From Ideonella sp. (GTDB taxonomy: Bacteria > Pseudomonadota > Gammaproteobacteria > Burkholderiales > Burkholderiaceae_C), in assembly GCF_016702655.1 (NCBI RefSeq), contig NZ_JADJDO010000002.1, forward strand, positions 310,001-374,000: a stretch of DNA of 64,000 nucleotides, read 5' to 3'. A program made the position numbers and the translations under genes. The notes beneath the pieces are model-generated. The model saw nothing but the letters and a program-made list of their open reading frames with translations, had not been told where the DNA came from and did not search any database. The first letter of the stretch is position 1; the number at the start of each line of letters is the position of its first letter. This document shows positions 34,668 to 44,220 of this stretch, in pieces.

Positions 34668-37568
34668 ATGTCCGAATCCCAGACCACCCAGCGCACAACC
34701 CAACCGGCGGCTGCCAGCCTGCCGGCCCAACTCATCACCGAAGAGGTCCTGCTCGAGAAGTACGCCAAGGGCGACGAGCGCAGTGCCGACGACATCCGTC
34801 GCCGCGTGGCGCGCGCGCTCGCGCAGGCCGAGGCGCCCGAGCAGCGCGCGCTGTGGGAGGGGCGCTTCCTCGAGACGCAGCAGCGCGGCTTCGTGCCCGC
34901 GGGTCGCATCAGCTCGGCCGCCGGCACGGCGCTCAGCGCGACGCTGATCAACTGCTTCGTGCAGCCGGTGGGCGACTCGATCGCATCGATCGACGACGGC
35001 CACCCCGGCATCTACACCGCGCTCACCGAGGCCGCCGAGACGATGCGCCGCGGCGGCGGCGTCGGCTACGACTTCTCGCGCATCCGCCCGCGCGGGGCCT
35101 GGGTCGGCAGCACGCAGTCGAGCGCCTCGGGGCCGGTGAGCTACATGCGCGTCTTCGACCGTTCGTGCGAGACCGTCGAGAGCGCCGGCAGCCGGCGCGG
35201 CGCGCAGATGGGCGTGCTGCGCTGCGACCACCCCGACGTCGAGGAGTTCATCCACGCCAAGGACAGCGGCGACCTGTCCAACTTCAACATCTCGGTCGGC
35301 GTGACCGATGCCTTCATGGGTGCCGTGCTCGCCGGCGGCGACATCGAACTCGTGCACCGCGCCGAGCCCGGCCCGGCGCAGAAGGCCGGCGGCGCCTACC
35401 AGCGCGGCGACGGGATGTGGGTCTACCGCAAGCTGCCCGCCAAGGCGCTGTGGCAGCAGATCATGCAGTCGACCTACGACCACGCCGAGCCCGGCGTGCT
35501 GTTCCTCGATCGCATCAATGCCGACAACAACCTCGGCTACTGCGAGACGATTGCGAGTACGAACCCCTGTGCGGAGCAGCCACTTCCCGCCTACGGCTGC
35601 TGCTGCCTCGGCTCGATCGACCTGACGCGCTTTGTGCGCGCGCCGTTCGACGAGGGATCGGCGGCGTTCGACCATGCGGGCTTTGCCGAGGTCTGCCGGG
35701 TCGCGGTGCGCATGCTCGACAACGTGCTCGACGTGAGCGTCTGGCCGCTGCCGCAGCAGCAATCCGAGGCGCAGAGCAAGCGCCGCATCGGCCTCGGCTT
35801 CACCGGCCTCGGCGACGCGCTCGTGATGCTCAACCTGCGCTACGACAGCGCCGAGGCGCGCGCGATGGCCAAGGCGATCGCCGAGACGATGCGCGACGCA
35901 GCCTACGATGCGTCGGTCGAGCTCGCGCGCGAGCGCGGCGCGTTCCCGCTCTTCAACGCCGACCTCTACCTGTCGGGCGGCAACTTCGCGTCGCGCCTGC
36001 CGCAGGCGATCAAGGACCGCATCCGCACCCACGGCATCCGCAACTCGCACCTGCTGTCGATCGCGCCCACCGGCACCATCAGCCTTGCGTTCGCCGACAA
36101 CGCGAGCAACGGCATCGAGCCCGCGTTCAGCTGGAGCTACAAGCGCAAGAAGCGCGAGGGCGACGGCACCTTCAAGGAATACGCGGTCGAGGACCACGCC
36201 TGGCGCCTGTACCGGCACCTGAAGGGCGAGACCGCGCCGCTCACGCCCGCCTTCGTGACCGCGCTCGAGATGAGCGCGCAGGCGCACGCCGAGATGGTGG
36301 CCGCGGTCGCGCCGCTGATCGACACCGCGATCTCCAAGACCGTCAACGTGCCGGCCGACTATCCGTTTGCCGATTTCGAGCACCTGTACGTGCAGGCCTG
36401 GGAGTCGGGTCTGAAGGGCCTGGCGACCTATCGCCCGAATGCCGTTCTGGGCTCGGTGCTGAGCACCACGGCCGAGGCCAGGCCGGCGCCGCTGACCGCG
36501 CAGGGGGCCAACGAACGCCTCGCGCTCGACCGCCTGCCCGCGCCGGTGCTCGCATCGCTGCGCTGGCCGGGCCGGCCCGACCTGCCGGCCGGCAATGCCG
36601 CCTGGACCTACATGATCGAGCATCCGTTCGGCGACTTTGCGCTCTTCGTCGGCGAACTGCCGGTGGGCGGCGAGGGGCTGCCTTCGCGCATGCAGCCGTT
36701 CGAGGTCTGGGTCAACGGCGCCGAGCAGCCGCGCGGGCTGGGCGCGATGGCCAAGACGTTGTCGATGGACATGCGCGCCAACGACCCGGCCTGGCTCACC
36801 TTGAAGCTCGACGCGCTCGCCACCGTGGCCGAGGAGCGCGCCTTCGAGATGCGCTTCCCGCCGCACGGCGAGCGCCGCCCGTTCCCGGGTGTCGTCGCCG
36901 CCACCGCGGCCGTGATCCGCTGGCGCTGCGAGCAGCTCGGCGCGCTGTCCGCGAAGGGCCCGACGCCGGTGCTCGACGCGATGTTCAGCCGCGACGAGCC
37001 GCGCACCGGCACCTCGGGCACGCTCGCCTGGTCGGCCGACATCGACAACCCGGCGGCCGGCGAGTCGCTGACGCTCACCGTCAAGGAGATCACGCTGCCG
37101 GGCCCCGACGGCGGCGCCGTGACGCGGCCGTGCGCACTTGCATTCTCGGGCAACTACCCGCGCGCGCTCGACGGCCTGGCGCGACTGCTGTCGCTCGACA
37201 TGCGCGTCGTCGATCCGGCCTGGATCGGCATGAAGCTGAGGAAGCTGCTGAACTACGCCGAGCCGCTCGGCCACTTCATGGCCTTCGTCCCCGGCCTGCC
37301 GGGCGGCCAGCGCCGGCAGCAGGTCTGGCCCTCGACGGTGGCCTACATCGCGCGGTTGCTGATCCACCGCTACGCCATGCTCGGCATCCTCGACGAGGAA
37401 GGCCTGCCGCTGCGCGAGATGGGCGTGCTCGAGTCGCCCACCGCCAAGGGCAACGCGAACCGCGAGATCGCCGGCAGCCGCTGCCCCGAGTGCGGCAACG
37501 CGACGCTGATCCACCGCGACGGGTGCGATTTCTGCACGGCTTGCGGTTACGTGGGGCAGTGCGGGTGA
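34668..37568 (+). CDS. nrdJ: Adenosylcobalamin-dependent (class II) ribonucleotide reductase
   Basis: 966 residues. Class II motifs: [51 protein letters not shown] (active-site Cys region near residue 300), [20 protein letters not shown], and a C-terminal Cys/zinc-ribbon-like tail (CPECGN...CDFCTACGY) that recycles the disulfide. Two TSCPD-like repeats (~620-920) precede the tail, as in proteobacterial long forms. It makes dNTPs with or without O2, fitting the anaerobic genes upstream. Start ATG at 34668. Confidence 0.95.
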   Translation: MSESQTTQRTTQPAAASLPAQLITEEVLLEKYAKGDERSADDIRRRVARALAQAEAPEQRALWEGRFLETQQRGFVPAGRISSAAGTALSATLINCFVQPVGDSIASIDDGHPGIYTALTEAAETMRRGGGVGYDFSRIRPRGAWVGSTQSSASGPVSYMRVFDRSCETVESAGSRRGAQMGVLRCDHPDVEEFIHAKDSGDLSNFNISVGVTDAFMGAVLAGGDIELVHRAEPGPAQKAGGAYQRGDGMWVYRKLPAKALWQQIMQSTYDHAEPGVLFLDRINADNNLGYCETIASTNPCAEQPLPAYGCCCLGSIDLTRFVRAPFDEGSAAFDHAGFAEVCRVAVRMLDNVLDVSVWPLPQQQSEAQSKRRIGLGFTGLGDALVMLNLRYDSAEARAMAKAIAETMRDAAYDASVELARERGAFPLFNADLYLSGGNFASRLPQAIKDRIRTHGIRNSHLLSIAPTGTISLAFADNASNGIEPAFSWSYKRKKREGDGTFKEYAVEDHAWRLYRHLKGETAPLTPAFVTALEMSAQAHAEMVAAVAPLIDTAISKTVNVPADYPFADFEHLYVQAWESGLKGLATYRPNAVLGSVLSTTAEARPAPLTAQGANERLALDRLPAPVLASLRWPGRPDLPAGNAAWTYMIEHPFGDFALFVGELPVGGEGLPSRMQPFEVWVNGAEQPRGLGAMAKTLSMDMRANDPAWLTLKLDALATVAEERAFEMRFPPHGERRPFPGVVAATAAVIRWRCEQLGALSAKGPTPVLDAMFSRDEPRTGTSGTLAWSADIDNPAAGESLTLTVKEITLPGPDGGAVTRPCALAFSGNYPRALDGLARLLSLDMRVVDPAWIGMKLRKLLNYAEPLGHFMAFVPGLPGGQRRQQVWPSTVAYIARLLIHRYAMLGILDEEGLPLREMGVLESPTAKGNANREIAGSRCPECGNATLIHRDGCDFCTACGYVGQCG

Positions 37569-37595
37569 GCGAGGCGGGCGCCTGACAACAACGAA

Positions 37596-37619
37596 ACAGG
37601 GCACCCGAAGGTGCCCTGT
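37596..37619. terminator. Bidirectional terminator between nrdJ and a PEP-CTERM gene
   Basis: Perfect 10-bp stem ACAGGGCACC / GGTGCCCTGT with loop CGAA, 27 bp after the nrdJ stop and 25 bp after the stop of the convergent gene. No long U tract, but placement between convergent genes supports termination. Confidence 0.8.
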
Positions 37620-37644
37620 GCGCGTTGCGCAAACGCCGTGGCGT

Positions 37645-38142
37645 TCAGTCGCGCTGGCGGCGACGCGCGATGAAGCCCACCAGGCCGAGGCCGGCGAACA
37701 TCAGCGCATACGTCCCGGGTTCCGGAACGGCGCGGACGACGAAGGTTTCAGAATAGTCATCCATGGTGTTCGGACCCCAGGCAGCCGGGGCGTTCCAGAC
37801 GCGCACGTTGGCATAGGACGGATCCACGTTTACATCGTCGCAATGGCTGTAACCGCTGTTGAAATACGCAGACGCGCAGGTTGCGCCGGCACCGAACTTG
37901 GCCGAAAGATCGGCAAATCCGGTGAAGCTCGACGCGAAATCGCCCGCCGATGCGACGCTCCATCCGTCGTGCATGACCAGGTCGGCGCCGCAAGACGGGG
38001 CCGAGGGAGCACAGGGCGAAGCCCAGGCCCATTGCATGCCACCGGCATCGACGATCAGGCTCGCCGGCACGTCCTCGGCCATTGCGCTCGTGAATCCAGT
38101 CAGGCCGAATGCCAGCGCGACCAAGCTTTTCATCATTTTCAA
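37645..38142 (-). CDS. PEP-CTERM secreted protein
   Basis: 165 residues. Signal peptide (LVALAFGLTGFTSAMA), a Cys-containing mature domain without known family, and the sorting signal VPEPGTYALMFAGLGLVGF followed by ARRRQRD. Exosortase cleaves such proteins for surface or extracellular release. A strong AGGAGG lies 6 bp before a TTG (38142) and 12 bp before ATG (38136), so TTG is favoured. No exosortase is encoded in this window. The 283 bp upstream hold no gene. Confidence 0.85.
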   Translation of the reverse strand: MKMMKSLVALAFGLTGFTSAMAEDVPASLIVDAGGMQWAWASPCAPSAPSCGADLVMHDGWSVASAGDFASSFTGFADLSAKFGAGATCASAYFNSGYSHCDDVNVDPSYANVRVWNAPAAWGPNTMDDYSETFVVRAVPEPGTYALMFAGLGLVGFIARRRQRD

Positions 38143-38425
38143 GGTAAACCTCCTGCTGAGTGTCGAAGAATGGCGCCGAAGCCCTCCGACGCCTGCCGCG
38201 AAGCATGAACCGAATCATTGGACGCGTCATCCCTCGATCTGGGGGGTGCCAACGAAGCACTACGCTGGAGAACATCGCGGGTCAGGCTGAATATATCCAG
38301 GTGGAGCGGGTCAAGCAGCCCCGCAAGGCGATAATTGAAACGGGAGTTGCAGCTCTCGGTCTTGCGTTTGAACAACTCCGATGGGTAGCAGGTGCTGGTC
38401 GCAGCTCCAACGCTGGTGCGGCGTG

Positions 38426-39159
38426 TCAGGGGGCCTTGGCCCATGCCGGGCTCGGCGTCTCGCGCCGGATCAGATAAATCCCGTTGGCGATGATGATCGC
38501 GCCACCCGCGAGCGTGTGCGCCTCGGGCACGGCGCGCCAGAGCAGCCAGTCCACCGCCACCGCCCACGCGAGCGCCGTGTACTCGAAGGGCGCCACCGCC
38601 GACGCCTGGCCGTGGCGGAAGGCCTCGGCGATCGCGACCTGCGCGAGGAAACCCGACACCGCCAGGCCGGCGAGCAGCGGCGCGTGCGCGGCGTCGACCG
38701 GCACCCAGGCGCCCGCGCTCAGCGCGCCGCCGCCGAGGGCGAGGCTGGTCGTAGTCCAGAACACCAGCGTCGCGCTCGGCTCGGTGCGGCTGACGATGCG
38801 GCCGAGCACGTTGGCCAGCGCGTAGAGCACCGCGGCGGCGAGCACGGCGAGCGCGCCGAGTTGCAGGAAGGCGCCGTGGTCCGGGCGCAGCCCGACGATC
38901 ACGCCGCCGCCGCCGCCGACCGCGATCGCGGTCCAGCGGCTTGGCGGCACGCTTTCCTTCAGCATCGGTACCGACAGCAGCGTGATGACGAGCGGTGCGA
39001 TGAAGCTCAGCGTGTAGGCCTCGGCCAGGCCGAGCGTCTTGAGGCCGAAGGTGAAAAGCGCCAGCATCGCCACCGTGCACGCACCGCGCAGCAGGTGCAG
39101 GCCCCAGCGCAGGCGGCGATCAACGCGACGATGCCGCGCAGATTCGCGCTCGAGGGCAT
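38426..39159 (-). pseudogene. EamA-family (DMT) exporter, broken by internal deletion
   Basis: The C-terminal ~220 residues are a clear EamA transporter (LGLAEAYTLSFIAPLVITLLS..., eight or so helices, ending PAWAKAP at 38426). The N-terminus of the same family is visible in another frame at 39159 (MPSSANLRGIVALIA). The two parts meet near 39115, where the second frame resumes at RRLRWGLHLLRGACTVAML. Around 60 residues (first two helices) are missing and the frame changes, so an internal deletion probably inactivated the gene. The portion from Met at 39073 could still be read alone. Confidence 0.7.
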
Positions 39160-39297
39160 GGCAGGGCAGGGCGGCGTGGGACGAGCGCCGCGCGGGGCGG
39201 CGACGCGCGCCAGCATAGCTGCAGCACGCTGCGGCCGAGTCGACGCCGCGCGCGCGTATGCTCGGCGCCTCGTTCCAACCCGAGGTGACCCCCAGCG

Positions 39298-39699
39298 ATG
39301 AGCGCCCCTGCCGACACCCACTCGAAGACCGTCGGCTACCTGCTGTGGATCTTCGGCTTCACCGGATCGCACCGCTTCTACTACGGCCGGCCGATCACCG
39401 GCACGATCTGGTTCTTCACCTTCGGCCTGCTCGGCATCGGCTGGCTGATCGACCTCTTCCTGATCCCCTCGATGGACCGGCAGGCCGACCTGCGCTTCGA
39501 GGCCGGCCGCATCAACTATTCGGTCGCCTGGCTGCTGCTGACCTTTCTCGGCCTGTTCGGCGTGCACCGGCTCTACATGGGCAAGTGGCTGACCGGCATC
39601 GTTTACCTGCTGACGCTGGGCCTGTTCGGCCTCGGCTATCTGTACGACTACTGGACCCTGAACGGCCAGATCGCTGCGCTCAACCGGGAGCGCGGCTGA
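39298..39699 (+). CDS. TM2-domain membrane protein (duplicated TM2)
   Basis: 133 residues. Two similar halves each show the TM2 pattern (GFTGSHRFYYGRPITGTIWFFT...GIGWLIDLF and GLFGVHRLYMGKWLTGIVYLLT...GLGYLYDYW). Four membrane helices are expected. TM2 proteins are small inner-membrane proteins of unclear function. Stands alone between the broken exporter gene and the convergent hydrolase. Confidence 0.88.
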   Translation: MSAPADTHSKTVGYLLWIFGFTGSHRFYYGRPITGTIWFFTFGLLGIGWLIDLFLIPSMDRQADLRFEAGRINYSVAWLLLTFLGLFGVHRLYMGKWLTGIVYLLTLGLFGLGYLYDYWTLNGQIAALNRERG

Positions 39700-39741
39700 A
39701 GGGCAGCGAGCCCGTGTGCAGGCACGGTTCCGCGTCCGCAC

Positions 39742-40878
39742 TCAGTCAAGTGGAAACGGCAGGGCCTTGGGCAGGGTTGCCGGCTGCTCGGCCGGTGCGG
39801 GCGCGGCGGCGGCGCCGCGCGCTTCGACCGCGTGCCACCATGGCGTCACGCGCTCGGCGTGCGTGGGCTCCACCGGCTCGCCGAGCCGCGGCATCACGAG
39901 CTGCACATTGCGCCGCGACGCCGCGGCCAGCAGCGTCTCGGCCGGCTCGTCCCAGGCATGCATCGCCAGGCTGAAGGTGCCCCAGTGCACCGGCAGGAAG
40001 GCGCCGCCGCCGAGCAGCGCGTGGGCCTTCAGCGCGTTCGCCGGGCCGAGGTGGATGTGGCCCCACGACGGATGAAAGGCGCCGACCTCGAGCATCACCA
40101 GGTCGAACGGGCCGAGGCGGTCGCCGATCGTCGCGTATTCGCTCGTCAGGCCCGTGTCGCCGCTGAAGAACACGCTGTGGCGCTTCGAGCGCAGCACCAG
40201 CGACGACCACAGCGTCGCGTTGCGGTCGCGCAGCCCGCGGCCGGAGAAATGCTGCGACGGCGCAGCGGTCACCGTGAGTTCGGACTTGCGGTCACGCGAG
40301 CGCACGCGATGCGACTCCCACCAGTCGAGCTCGGTGATGCGCTCGTGCTCGACGCCCCAGGCTTCGAGGTGCGCGCCGACGCCGAGCGACGTGACGAAGG
40401 GCACGTCGCTCTTGGCGAGTTCGCGGATGGTCGGGTAGTCGAGGTGGTCGTAGTGGTCGTGCGAGACGAGCACGAGATCGATGGGCGGCAGCTCGCTCAG
40501 CCGCACCGGGACCGGCTGAAAGCGCTTGGGTCCCGCGATGCGCGACGGCGACGCGCGCTGTCCCCAGACCGGGTCGGTGAGCACGCGCAGGCCGTCGATC
40601 TCGATCAGCACCGTCGAGTGGCCGAGCCAGGTCGCGCGCAGGCCGCTGCCCGGCTTGCGCCGCCACGCTTCGCGCGGATCGTCGGCGGGCAGCGGGCCCA
40701 GCGGCACGCGGCGATTGCCGCCGCGCAGGAACTCGGCGAGCGTCGGCCGCTCGGCGCTCGGGTCGATCAGCCCGTGGGCGATCGGATGCAGGTTTCGAAA
40801 CGCCTCGCCTCGCCACTGCCGCGAGGCGCGGATGCGTTCGAGGCGCAGGCCGGCGGGTTTGCTGCCGAGTGACTTCAT
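39742..40878 (-). CDS. Metallo-beta-lactamase-fold hydrolase (NAPE-PLD/RomA-like)
   Basis: 378 residues. The zinc-binding motif is SHDHYDHLD; other metal ligands are in FFSGDTGL and LPVHWGTF. WLGHSTVLIEIDG and LTDPVWGQRASP are typical of the NAPE-PLD-like subgroup. The N-terminal ~90 residues (KPAGLRLERIRASRQW...) match the same family's lead domain. Substrate unknown; no signal peptide. Convergent with the TM2 gene. Confidence 0.9.
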   Translation of the reverse strand: MKSLGSKPAGLRLERIRASRQWRGEAFRNLHPIAHGLIDPSAERPTLAEFLRGGNRRVPLGPLPADDPREAWRRKPGSGLRATWLGHSTVLIEIDGLRVLTDPVWGQRASPSRIAGPKRFQPVPVRLSELPPIDLVLVSHDHYDHLDYPTIRELAKSDVPFVTSLGVGAHLEAWGVEHERITELDWWESHRVRSRDRKSELTVTAAPSQHFSGRGLRDRNATLWSSLVLRSKRHSVFFSGDTGLTSEYATIGDRLGPFDLVMLEVGAFHPSWGHIHLGPANALKAHALLGGGAFLPVHWGTFSLAMHAWDEPAETLLAAASRRNVQLVMPRLGEPVEPTHAERVTPWWHAVEARGAAAAPAPAEQPATLPKALPFPLD

Positions 40879-41039
40879 GTTGGGCGCGGCTGTCTCGCTT
40901 CGGGTGGATGGGCCTACTCTGCCACGTCAGCCGATGCAGTGCCTCACGCAGGGCCATCGGCGCTATCGGATGGCTCCCCTACACTGCGCCGAGCCTGGCC
41001 GGGCCGCGGCGGGCCATCTGTGCAGGAGGGACATTCGGC

Positions 41040-44000
41040 ATGGCTTCGTGCGCGCTCGTCTTCACCGATCTCGTCGACAGCACGCTGCTCGTCGGCCGCA
41101 TCGGCGACGCCGGCGCCGCCGAGTTGTGGGCGCGTCACGACCGCGAGGCGCGCGACCTGCTGACGCGCTGCGAGGGGCGCGAGATCGACCGCACGGACGG
41201 CTTCTTTCTCACCTTCGACCGCGTTGCCGACGCCGCCCGTTTCGCGCTCGGCTACCAGCAGGCGACGGCGGCGCTCGGCGTGGCGGCGCGGGTCGGCATC
41301 CATCACGGCGAGGTCACGCTGCGCCGCAACGACGCGGCCGACGTGGCGCGCGGCGCCAAGCCGATCGAGGTCGAGGGCCTGGCCAAGCCGTTCGCGGCGC
41401 GCGTGATGGCGCTCGCGGCCGGCGGGCAGACGCTGCTCAGCGCGCCGGCACGCGCCGCGCTCGCCGAGGACGGCGGCGCGCCGGCCGGCACCGAGCTCGA
41501 GAGCCACGGCCACTACCGGCTGAAAGGCATCGACGAGCCGGTGGAACTGTTCGAGCTCGGCGTGCCCGGCGCGAGCCCCTTCGCGCCGCCCGCCGATGCC
41601 GACAAGGCCTACCGCGTCGTGCGCGACCAGCAACTCTGGCGCCCGGTGCGCGAGGTGCGCCACAACCTCGCCGCGGAGCGCGACGCCTTCATCGGCCGCG
41701 CGGCAGAGCTGCGTGCGCTGGCGCAGCGGCTCGGCGCCGGCACGCGGCTGCTGACGGTCGTCGGGCCGGGCGGGACGGGCAAGACGTGCCTCGTCACCCG
41801 CTACGGCCACGCCTGGCTCGGCGACTGGCCGGGCGGCGTGGTCTTTTGCGACCTGTCGGAGGCGCGCTCGCCGGAGGGAATCCATTTCGCCGTCGCGCTC
41901 GCGCTCGGCGTGCCGCTGGCGCGCGGCGATGCGAGCGAGCAGCTCGGCCATGCGATCGCCGCGCGCGGCCGCTGCCTCGTGATCCTCGACAACTTCGAGC
42001 AGATCGCAGCGCACGCGCCGGCGACGCTCGGGCGCTGGCTGGACCGCGCCGCCGAGGCGAGTTTCCTCGCGACGAGCCGCGAGCTGCTGCACCTGGCCGG
42101 CGAGGAGGTCTTCGCGGTCGAACCCCTCGCTCTGGCCGACGAGGCGGTCGAGCTGTTCGCGGCGCGGGCGCGCGCGCAGCAGCCCGGCTTCGAGCTCACG
42201 CCTGCGAATCGCGCACCGGTGGCCGACATCGTGCGCCTGCTCGACGGCCTGCCGCTCGCGATCGAGCTCGCGGCGGCGCGCATCCGCGTGCTGTCGCCGG
42301 CGCAGATCGTCGCCCGATTGCAGGATCGTTTTCGCCTGCTCGCCGGCGCGCGCGGCGTGGCCGCGCGCCAGGCCACGCTCGAGGCGGCGATCGACTGGTC
42401 GTGGAACCTGCTCGCACCCTGGGAGCAGGCGGCGTTGGCGCAGTGCTCGGTCTTCGACGGCGGCTTCACCCTCGAGGCTGCAGAAGTCCTGCTGGACCTG
42501 TCGGCGTGGCCCGAGGCCGGCCCCGCCATCGACGCCGTTCAGGCGCTCGTCGACAAGAGCCTGCTGCGCCGCTGGCAGGCCAGCGGGAACGACGCGCGGA
42601 TCGACATCGACGAGCCCTACTTCGGCATGTACCTGAGCATCCACGACTATGCGGCTGGCAAGCTCGCCGAGCAGGGCGCCGGCGCGTTGCTTGCCGCCGA
42701 GGAGCGCCACGGCCGGTACTTCGCGGGCCTGGGCAACGACGACAGCATCGAGGCGCTGCACATGCGGGGCGGCACGGCCCGTCTGCCCGCGCTCGTCCTT
42801 GAACTCGACAACCTCGTCGCCGCCTGCCGCCGCGCGGCGGCGCGAAGCGAGGGCGCGACCGCCGTCGCGGCATTGCGCGCGGCCTGGGAGGTTCTCGAGC
42901 GCCAGGGTCCCTTCGCGCTGGGTGCGACGCTCGCCGATCAAGTGCTGGTGCTGCACGGACTCGATTCGGCGCAACGGACGGCGGCATGTCTGATTCGTGC
43001 GCTGGCCGCGCGCCGCCTCGGACGCGGCGCGGATGCCGAGCCCTGGATCCAGCAGGCGTTGACGCTCAGCCGGGCATCCGGCGACAGCGCCGGTGAAGCG
43101 CTGGCCCTGACCCAACTCGGCCTGCTGCGCCAGACGCAGGGCCGCGCGGACGAGAGTCGGACGCATCTCGAGGCGGCACTCGTCCTGCAGCGCGCGGCCG
43201 GTCGGCGGCGGCTCGCGGCCGGCCTGTGCGCCAACCTCGCGAATCACTGCGTGTCTCAGGGACGCCTGGACGAGGCGGACCGGCACTACGCCGAGGCACT
43301 CGCGCTGCAACGCGAGGTCGGCGATCGCCGTGCCGAAGGCGCCACGCTCGCCGGCTTGGCGGTGGTGTGCCAGGACCAGGGTCGCATGGAGGAGGCGCTG
43401 GCCTTCTACGAAGCGGCGCAGGCCATCCTCCACGAGTGCGCGGACCGCATGGCCGAGGGCATCGTGCTCGGCAACCTGGCGACGCTGCACAACGACGTCG
43501 GCCGGCTGGCGCCAGCCCGAACGGCCTACGATGCGGCGCTGGCGATCGCGCGCGAGATCGGCGATCGCGTGGGCGAGGGGGTGACGCTCGGCAATCTCGG
43601 CAAGCTGCTGCGCGACCTCGGGCAGTTCGACGAGGCCCGCGTCCAGTACGAGGCGGCACATGCCGTCGCCCGCGACGCCGGCGACCGGCGTACCGAAGGA
43701 GTGGCGTTGGGCGGTATCGGCAGTTGTCTCGTCGATCTGGCAAGGCCCGAGCAGGCGCTCGTCTGGCTCGATGCAGCGCTCGAGGTGCATCGCGAGCTGG
43801 GCAACCGGCGCTTCGAGGGCGAAACCCAGGCCAACCGCGGCGACGTGCTGGCCGGCATTGGCCGCCGCGACGAGGCGCGTGCTGCGCTGCTCGAAGGCGA
43901 AGCCGTGCTGCGCGAGATCGGCGACGCGCTCGACCTGGCCAAGCTGCTGTGCGTGCGGGGCCGCGTCGAAGTGGCGGCGGGCGACATCGCGGCAGCGCGA

Positions 44001-44102
44001 GCGGCTCTCGCGGAAGCGGAAGCCCTGGCGGCATCGATGGACGCGCTGAACGAATCCGAACTCGGCCAGGAAGTAGAGCGCCTGCGCGCGGCGCTCGGCT
44101 AA
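41040..44102 (+). CDS. Class III cyclase-like / NTPase / TPR regulatory protein
   Basis: 1020 residues. Residues 1-190 form a class III nucleotide cyclase domain with both metal Asp positions (FTDLVDS, Asp10; RTDGFFLTF, Asp53). Residues ~240-600 are a STAND-type NTPase (VVGPGGTGKTCL Walker A, CLVILDNFEQI Walker B). Residues ~640-1020 are TPR repeats with a recurring GDRRAEGxxLxxLA unit. This layout is common in signal-transduction proteins that resemble AfsR/MalT but with a cyclase at the front. Substrate-specificity residues were not resolved. AGGAGG precedes the ATG at 41040. Confidence 0.88.
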   Translation: MASCALVFTDLVDSTLLVGRIGDAGAAELWARHDREARDLLTRCEGREIDRTDGFFLTFDRVADAARFALGYQQATAALGVAARVGIHHGEVTLRRNDAADVARGAKPIEVEGLAKPFAARVMALAAGGQTLLSAPARAALAEDGGAPAGTELESHGHYRLKGIDEPVELFELGVPGASPFAPPADADKAYRVVRDQQLWRPVREVRHNLAAERDAFIGRAAELRALAQRLGAGTRLLTVVGPGGTGKTCLVTRYGHAWLGDWPGGVVFCDLSEARSPEGIHFAVALALGVPLARGDASEQLGHAIAARGRCLVILDNFEQIAAHAPATLGRWLDRAAEASFLATSRELLHLAGEEVFAVEPLALADEAVELFAARARAQQPGFELTPANRAPVADIVRLLDGLPLAIELAAARIRVLSPAQIVARLQDRFRLLAGARGVAARQATLEAAIDWSWNLLAPWEQAALAQCSVFDGGFTLEAAEVLLDLSAWPEAGPAIDAVQALVDKSLLRRWQASGNDARIDIDEPYFGMYLSIHDYAAGKLAEQGAGALLAAEERHGRYFAGLGNDDSIEALHMRGGTARLPALVLELDNLVAACRRAAARSEGATAVAALRAAWEVLERQGPFALGATLADQVLVLHGLDSAQRTAACLIRALAARRLGRGADAEPWIQQALTLSRASGDSAGEALALTQLGLLRQTQGRADESRTHLEAALVLQRAAGRRRLAAGLCANLANHCVSQGRLDEADRHYAEALALQREVGDRRAEGATLAGLAVVCQDQGRMEEALAFYEAAQAILHECADRMAEGIVLGNLATLHNDVGRLAPARTAYDAALAIAREIGDRVGEGVTLGNLGKLLRDLGQFDEARVQYEAAHAVARDAGDRRTEGVALGGIGSCLVDLARPEQALVWLDAALEVHRELGNRRFEGETQANRGDVLAGIGRRDEARAALLEGEAVLREIGDALDLAKLLCVRGRVEVAAGDIAAARAALAEAEALAASMDALNESELGQEVERLRAALG

Positions 44103-44220
44103 AGGCTGTTCCTTCGCGGGCTCGGAACGCGGACCGCCACTACACTTTGCGTCGAGCGCAGGCCCGGTGGTGGGAACGCGCAATTCCCTCCAGCTGCAAG
44201 GCCTTTCGCCTCATCGTTCC

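Noticed and set aside
38225..38275. Sigma-54 promoter upstream of the PEP-CTERM gene at 38142
   Set aside because: A TGGCAC -24-like element exists on the minus strand, but the -12 position reads AGATC rather than TTGCW.
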